Shown piece by piece: positions 62,201 through 64,000 of a stretch of DNA of 64,000 nucleotides. The position numbers were made by a program, and so were the translations under genes. The stretch's first letter is position 1, and the number at the start of each line of letters is the position of its first letter. Source of the stretch: Streptomyces verrucosisporus (GTDB taxonomy: Bacteria; Actinomycetota; Actinomycetes; Streptomycetales; Streptomycetaceae); NCBI RefSeq assembly GCF_017114865.1, contig NZ_JADEYH010000026.1, forward strand, positions 1-64,000, given 5' to 3'. The notes beneath the pieces are model-generated. The model saw only the letters and a list, made by a program, of their open reading frames with translations, was not told the origin of the DNA and did not search any database.

Positions 62201-63091
62201 TCAGCGTCCGGTGAGCGACCTGGGGTGCACGGGGAAGTCGAAGTAGGTGTCGGGGAACGGTTCCCGCCGGAAGGAGTAGTGCCACCACTCGGCCTCGTAG
62301 TTCACGAAGCCCACCTCCTCCAGCGCCTCCTTCAGCAGCAGCCGGTTGGCCCGCTGCTCACCGGTGATCCGCGGGTCCAGCGTGTGCGAGAGGGTGTCGA
62401 AGCAGTCGTAGCCCGTCCCCATGTCCACCGAGTTGTCCGGGAAGCGCTCCTCCCGGGGCGCGAAGCACGGCGTCAGCGGCTCACCGGGCACATACGGCCG
62501 GGTCGGCCAGGCGGGCAGCCGGACCAGGGTCAGGTCGACGGTGCTACCCCGGCTGTGCCCGGAGCGCTCGGCGATGTACCCGTCCGAGAACAGCCGCGTC
62601 TTGTCCACCCGGGGGTAGAACTCCTCCTTCATCCGCTGGTCGCCGAGTTCCTGGGCCCACGCCACGAAGTGGTCCACGGCCCGCTGCGGGCGATAGCAGT
62701 CGTAGACCTTCAGCGAGTACCCCCGCCACAGCAGCTTCCACTGCGCCCGGCGCAGCGCCTCGGCGGCGTTCCGGGTCAGCAGGCACATCGGCTTGCGGTA
62801 CCCGTCCACGGGATCGCCGACGAAGTTGTGCGATGTGGTGTAGCGGATCTCCTGGAGGATCGTCGGATCCACCTCGGAGAGTGCCACGAACTCCGGCGGC
62901 GCCTTCGGCTCCGGCTCGGCCCGCGCGGACGGCGCCGCGGCGACGAGGACGGCGGGGGCGAGGAGCACGGCGAGCGCGAGGAGGACCGCGGCCACCGGGA
63001 CGCGTGCCACGTGCCTTCGCGCGGGATGTTTCCCGCCCGGTCGCGCGGACGGCGAAGTGATCGGTTCCCTGATCGGTTCCCTGATCGGCAT
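62201..63091 (-). CDS. Secreted D-alanyl-D-alanine dipeptidase, VanX-like M15 (296 aa)
   Basis: Zinc peptidase of family M15D. A signal peptide (about 28-56) follows a basic N-terminus. The metal motif SGHSRGSTVDLTL gives His and Asp ligands, EAEWWHYSF gives the catalytic Glu and last His, and YDCYRPQRA carries the transition-state Arg. Export suggests peptidoglycan or peptide turnover, unlike cytoplasmic VanX of resistance operons; no vanH/vanA is nearby. ATG 63091 has GGAGGGG just before it; the first codons form a short repeat. Confidence 0.92.
   Translation of the reverse strand: MPIREPIREPITSPSARPGGKHPARRHVARVPVAAVLLALAVLLAPAVLVAAAPSARAEPEPKAPPEFVALSEVDPTILQEIRYTTSHNFVGDPVDGYRKPMCLLTRNAAEALRRAQWKLLWRGYSLKVYDCYRPQRAVDHFVAWAQELGDQRMKEEFYPRVDKTRLFSDGYIAERSGHSRGSTVDLTLVRLPAWPTRPYVPGEPLTPCFAPREERFPDNSVDMGTGYDCFDTLSHTLDPRITGEQRANRLLLKEALEEVGFVNYEAEWWHYSFRREPFPDTYFDFPVHPRSLTGR
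63059..63091 (-). repeat. 12-bp tandem repeat in the dipeptidase start region
   Basis: Two exact copies of GATCGGTTCCCT and a partial third lie at the start codon end of the gene and encode IREPIREPI. Slippage here would lengthen the N-region of the signal peptide by four residues per unit. Confidence 0.7.
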
Positions 63092-63172
63092 GACCCCTCC
63101 GTCTACCAGGTGCCCGGCACAACGCGGAAGACCGCCCGCGCCCCGCGCGAACGCCCCGCGCCCTCCGCGCGC

Positions 63173-64000
63173 TCACGCCCCCGAGCCGCGCACCCGCACC
63201 GGGTACCCCACTTCCGAGCTCCCCTCCCGCACCACCACCACATCCCGGTCCAGCACCCGCACCGAGAACCGCTCCAGCTCCACCCGCCCGAAGCCGTCCC
63301 CGGGGTCCGCTGCCACCACCCCGCCACCCGTACGCCCGGGCGGCGGAGCCCACACCTCCAGCTCGATCCCGCCCTCCGGCCCGGCCACCGGCACCACCGA
63401 CCCCGCCCGGGCCAGCACCGGTATCCGCGCTCGCGGAGCCTCGACGACCACCCGGCCCGGGCCCCTGTGCACCCGCCCCGTCGCCGTGTCGTACCACCGC
63501 CCACGCGGCAGCGGTACGGTACGGCGCACCACCCCCGGCTCCAGCACCGGCGCCACCAGCAGCGCGTCCCCCAGCAGGAACGCGTCCTCGCACTCCCGCA
63601 GCGCCCGGTCCTTCGGCGCGGCCCACCACAGCGGGCGCACGTACGGAGCCCCCGAACGGTGCGCCAGCCGGGCCAGCGTCGTGAAGTACGGCAGCAGCCG
63701 CTCCCGCTCGCGCAGTGCCGCCCGCGCGTGCTCCAGCACCTCCGGACCGAACTCCCACGGCTCCAGCCGCCCGGGACCCGGCACGGCCGGGGTACGGAAC
63801 AGCGGCAGATACGCGGCCAGCTGGAACCAGCGCAGGTACAGCTCCGGCGACGGCCGCGGCGACCCCGCCGGCCCCCCGACGTCCGCGCCGCAGTACGGCA
63901 CCCCGCACAGCCCCAGGCCGATCACCTGGGCGAGCGCGTCCCGCAGCCCCTCCCAGCCGGCCGACGTCTGATCCGTCCAGGTGCCGCCGTAGCGCTGCAG
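63173..64000 (-). CDS. Glycoside hydrolase family 31, 3' part (276 codons, runs off the end)
   Basis: C-terminal portion of an alpha-glucosidase-like enzyme. The frame is open to base 64000 and begins RYGGTWTDQTSAGWEGLR, matching the GH31 acid/base motif, then LGLCGVPYCGADVGG, RWFQLAAYLPLFR and the beta-sandwich C-terminal region (GDALLVAPVLEPG, RWYDTATG). The catalytic nucleophile lies outside the window. It stops at 63173, 81 bp upstream of the dipeptidase start. Confidence 0.9.
   Translation of the reverse strand: MQRYGGTWTDQTSAGWEGLRDALAQVIGLGLCGVPYCGADVGGPAGSPRPSPELYLRWFQLAAYLPLFRTPAVPGPGRLEPWEFGPEVLEHARAALRERERLLPYFTTLARLAHRSGAPYVRPLWWAAPKDRALRECEDAFLLGDALLVAPVLEPGVVRRTVPLPRGRWYDTATGRVHRGPGRVVVEAPRARIPVLARAGSVVPVAGPEGGIELEVWAPPPGRTGGGVVAADPGDGFGRVELERFSVRVLDRDVVVVREGSSEVGYPVRVRGSGA

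Noticed and set aside
62201..63091. Reading the VanX-like gene as glycopeptide resistance
   Set aside because: It has a signal peptide and no vanH, vanA or vanRS neighbour, so it is more likely a secreted peptidase.
1..64000. CRISPR arrays, tRNA or rRNA genes, insertion sequences, attachment sites
   Set aside because: No regularly spaced repeats, no cloverleaf or rRNA-like sequence and no transposase or integrase motif were noticed on reading; a covariance-model search would be needed to exclude small RNAs.

Overview
The window is GC-rich DNA (roughly 73-75% by eye) with GTG, TTG and ATG starts, many 4-nt stop/start overlaps and strong third-position GC. Its gene content (conservon genes, an NsdA-type regulator, SpoIIE/STAS/HATPase partner switches, terpene cyclase, Mrp antiporter) fits a Streptomyces or close relative. 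I see no rRNA, tRNA, CRISPR array, transposase or phage integrase. It looks like ordinary chromosome in which several multi-gene functional modules sit side by side.

Layout. 0.3-5.4 kb: stress and ion genes, namely two universal stress proteins, a SERCA-like P-type ATPase and a CBS-BON protein. 5.4-11 kb: a complete Mrp-type Na+(K+)/H+ antiporter operon (A+B fused, C, D, E, F, G), every junction overlapping by 4 nt and coupled to the upstream USP gene. 11-15.2 kb: a sulfide/persulfide (CST-type) detoxification regulon. It holds a CstR-like repressor, thioredoxin, a TauE-type exporter, a membrane rhodanese, a metallo-beta-lactamase/rhodanese fusion and a free rhodanese. Three near-identical ATACCC...GGGTAT operators lie at its two promoters. 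15.5-32 kb: a dense signalling region with a DcmR/HATPase protein, several PP2C (SpoIIE) phosphatases, a MarR regulator, a stressosome operon (rsbR-rsbS-rsbT, an RsbW/RsbX-like fusion and an RsbU-like phosphatase), a Ser/Thr kinase, two STAS antagonists and a 1380-aa hybrid kinase/phosphatase. No sigma factor gene lies inside it.

32-43 kb: a Tat-exported serine beta-lactamase-like hydrolase, a class I terpene cyclase overlapping a leucine-rich-repeat gene, a headless fragment of a LAL-type LuxR regulator, a secreted amidase, an APH-like kinase and an NsdA-family regulator. 43-52 kb: a HEAT-repeat protein, a 22-bp perfect hairpin, and then the most intriguing unit, a three-gene operon for an SMC/condensin-like ATPase (1588 aa) preceded by two putative accessory subunits. 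This resembles MksBEF/Wadjet architecture but has no nuclease gene and an altered Walker B motif. 52.9-58 kb: an incomplete conservon (cvnA, cvnC, cvnD) lacking cvnB and split by an inverted Rieske gene. 58-64 kb: glpF-glpK, a degenerate EAL-CBS protein, a VanX-like dipeptidase and the 3' part of a GH31 glycosidase running off the end.

Gene starts were chosen from Shine-Dalgarno spacing, neighbour overlaps and family N-termini. Alternatives are given where the choice is open. All functions are read from motifs in translated sequence; no database search was possible.
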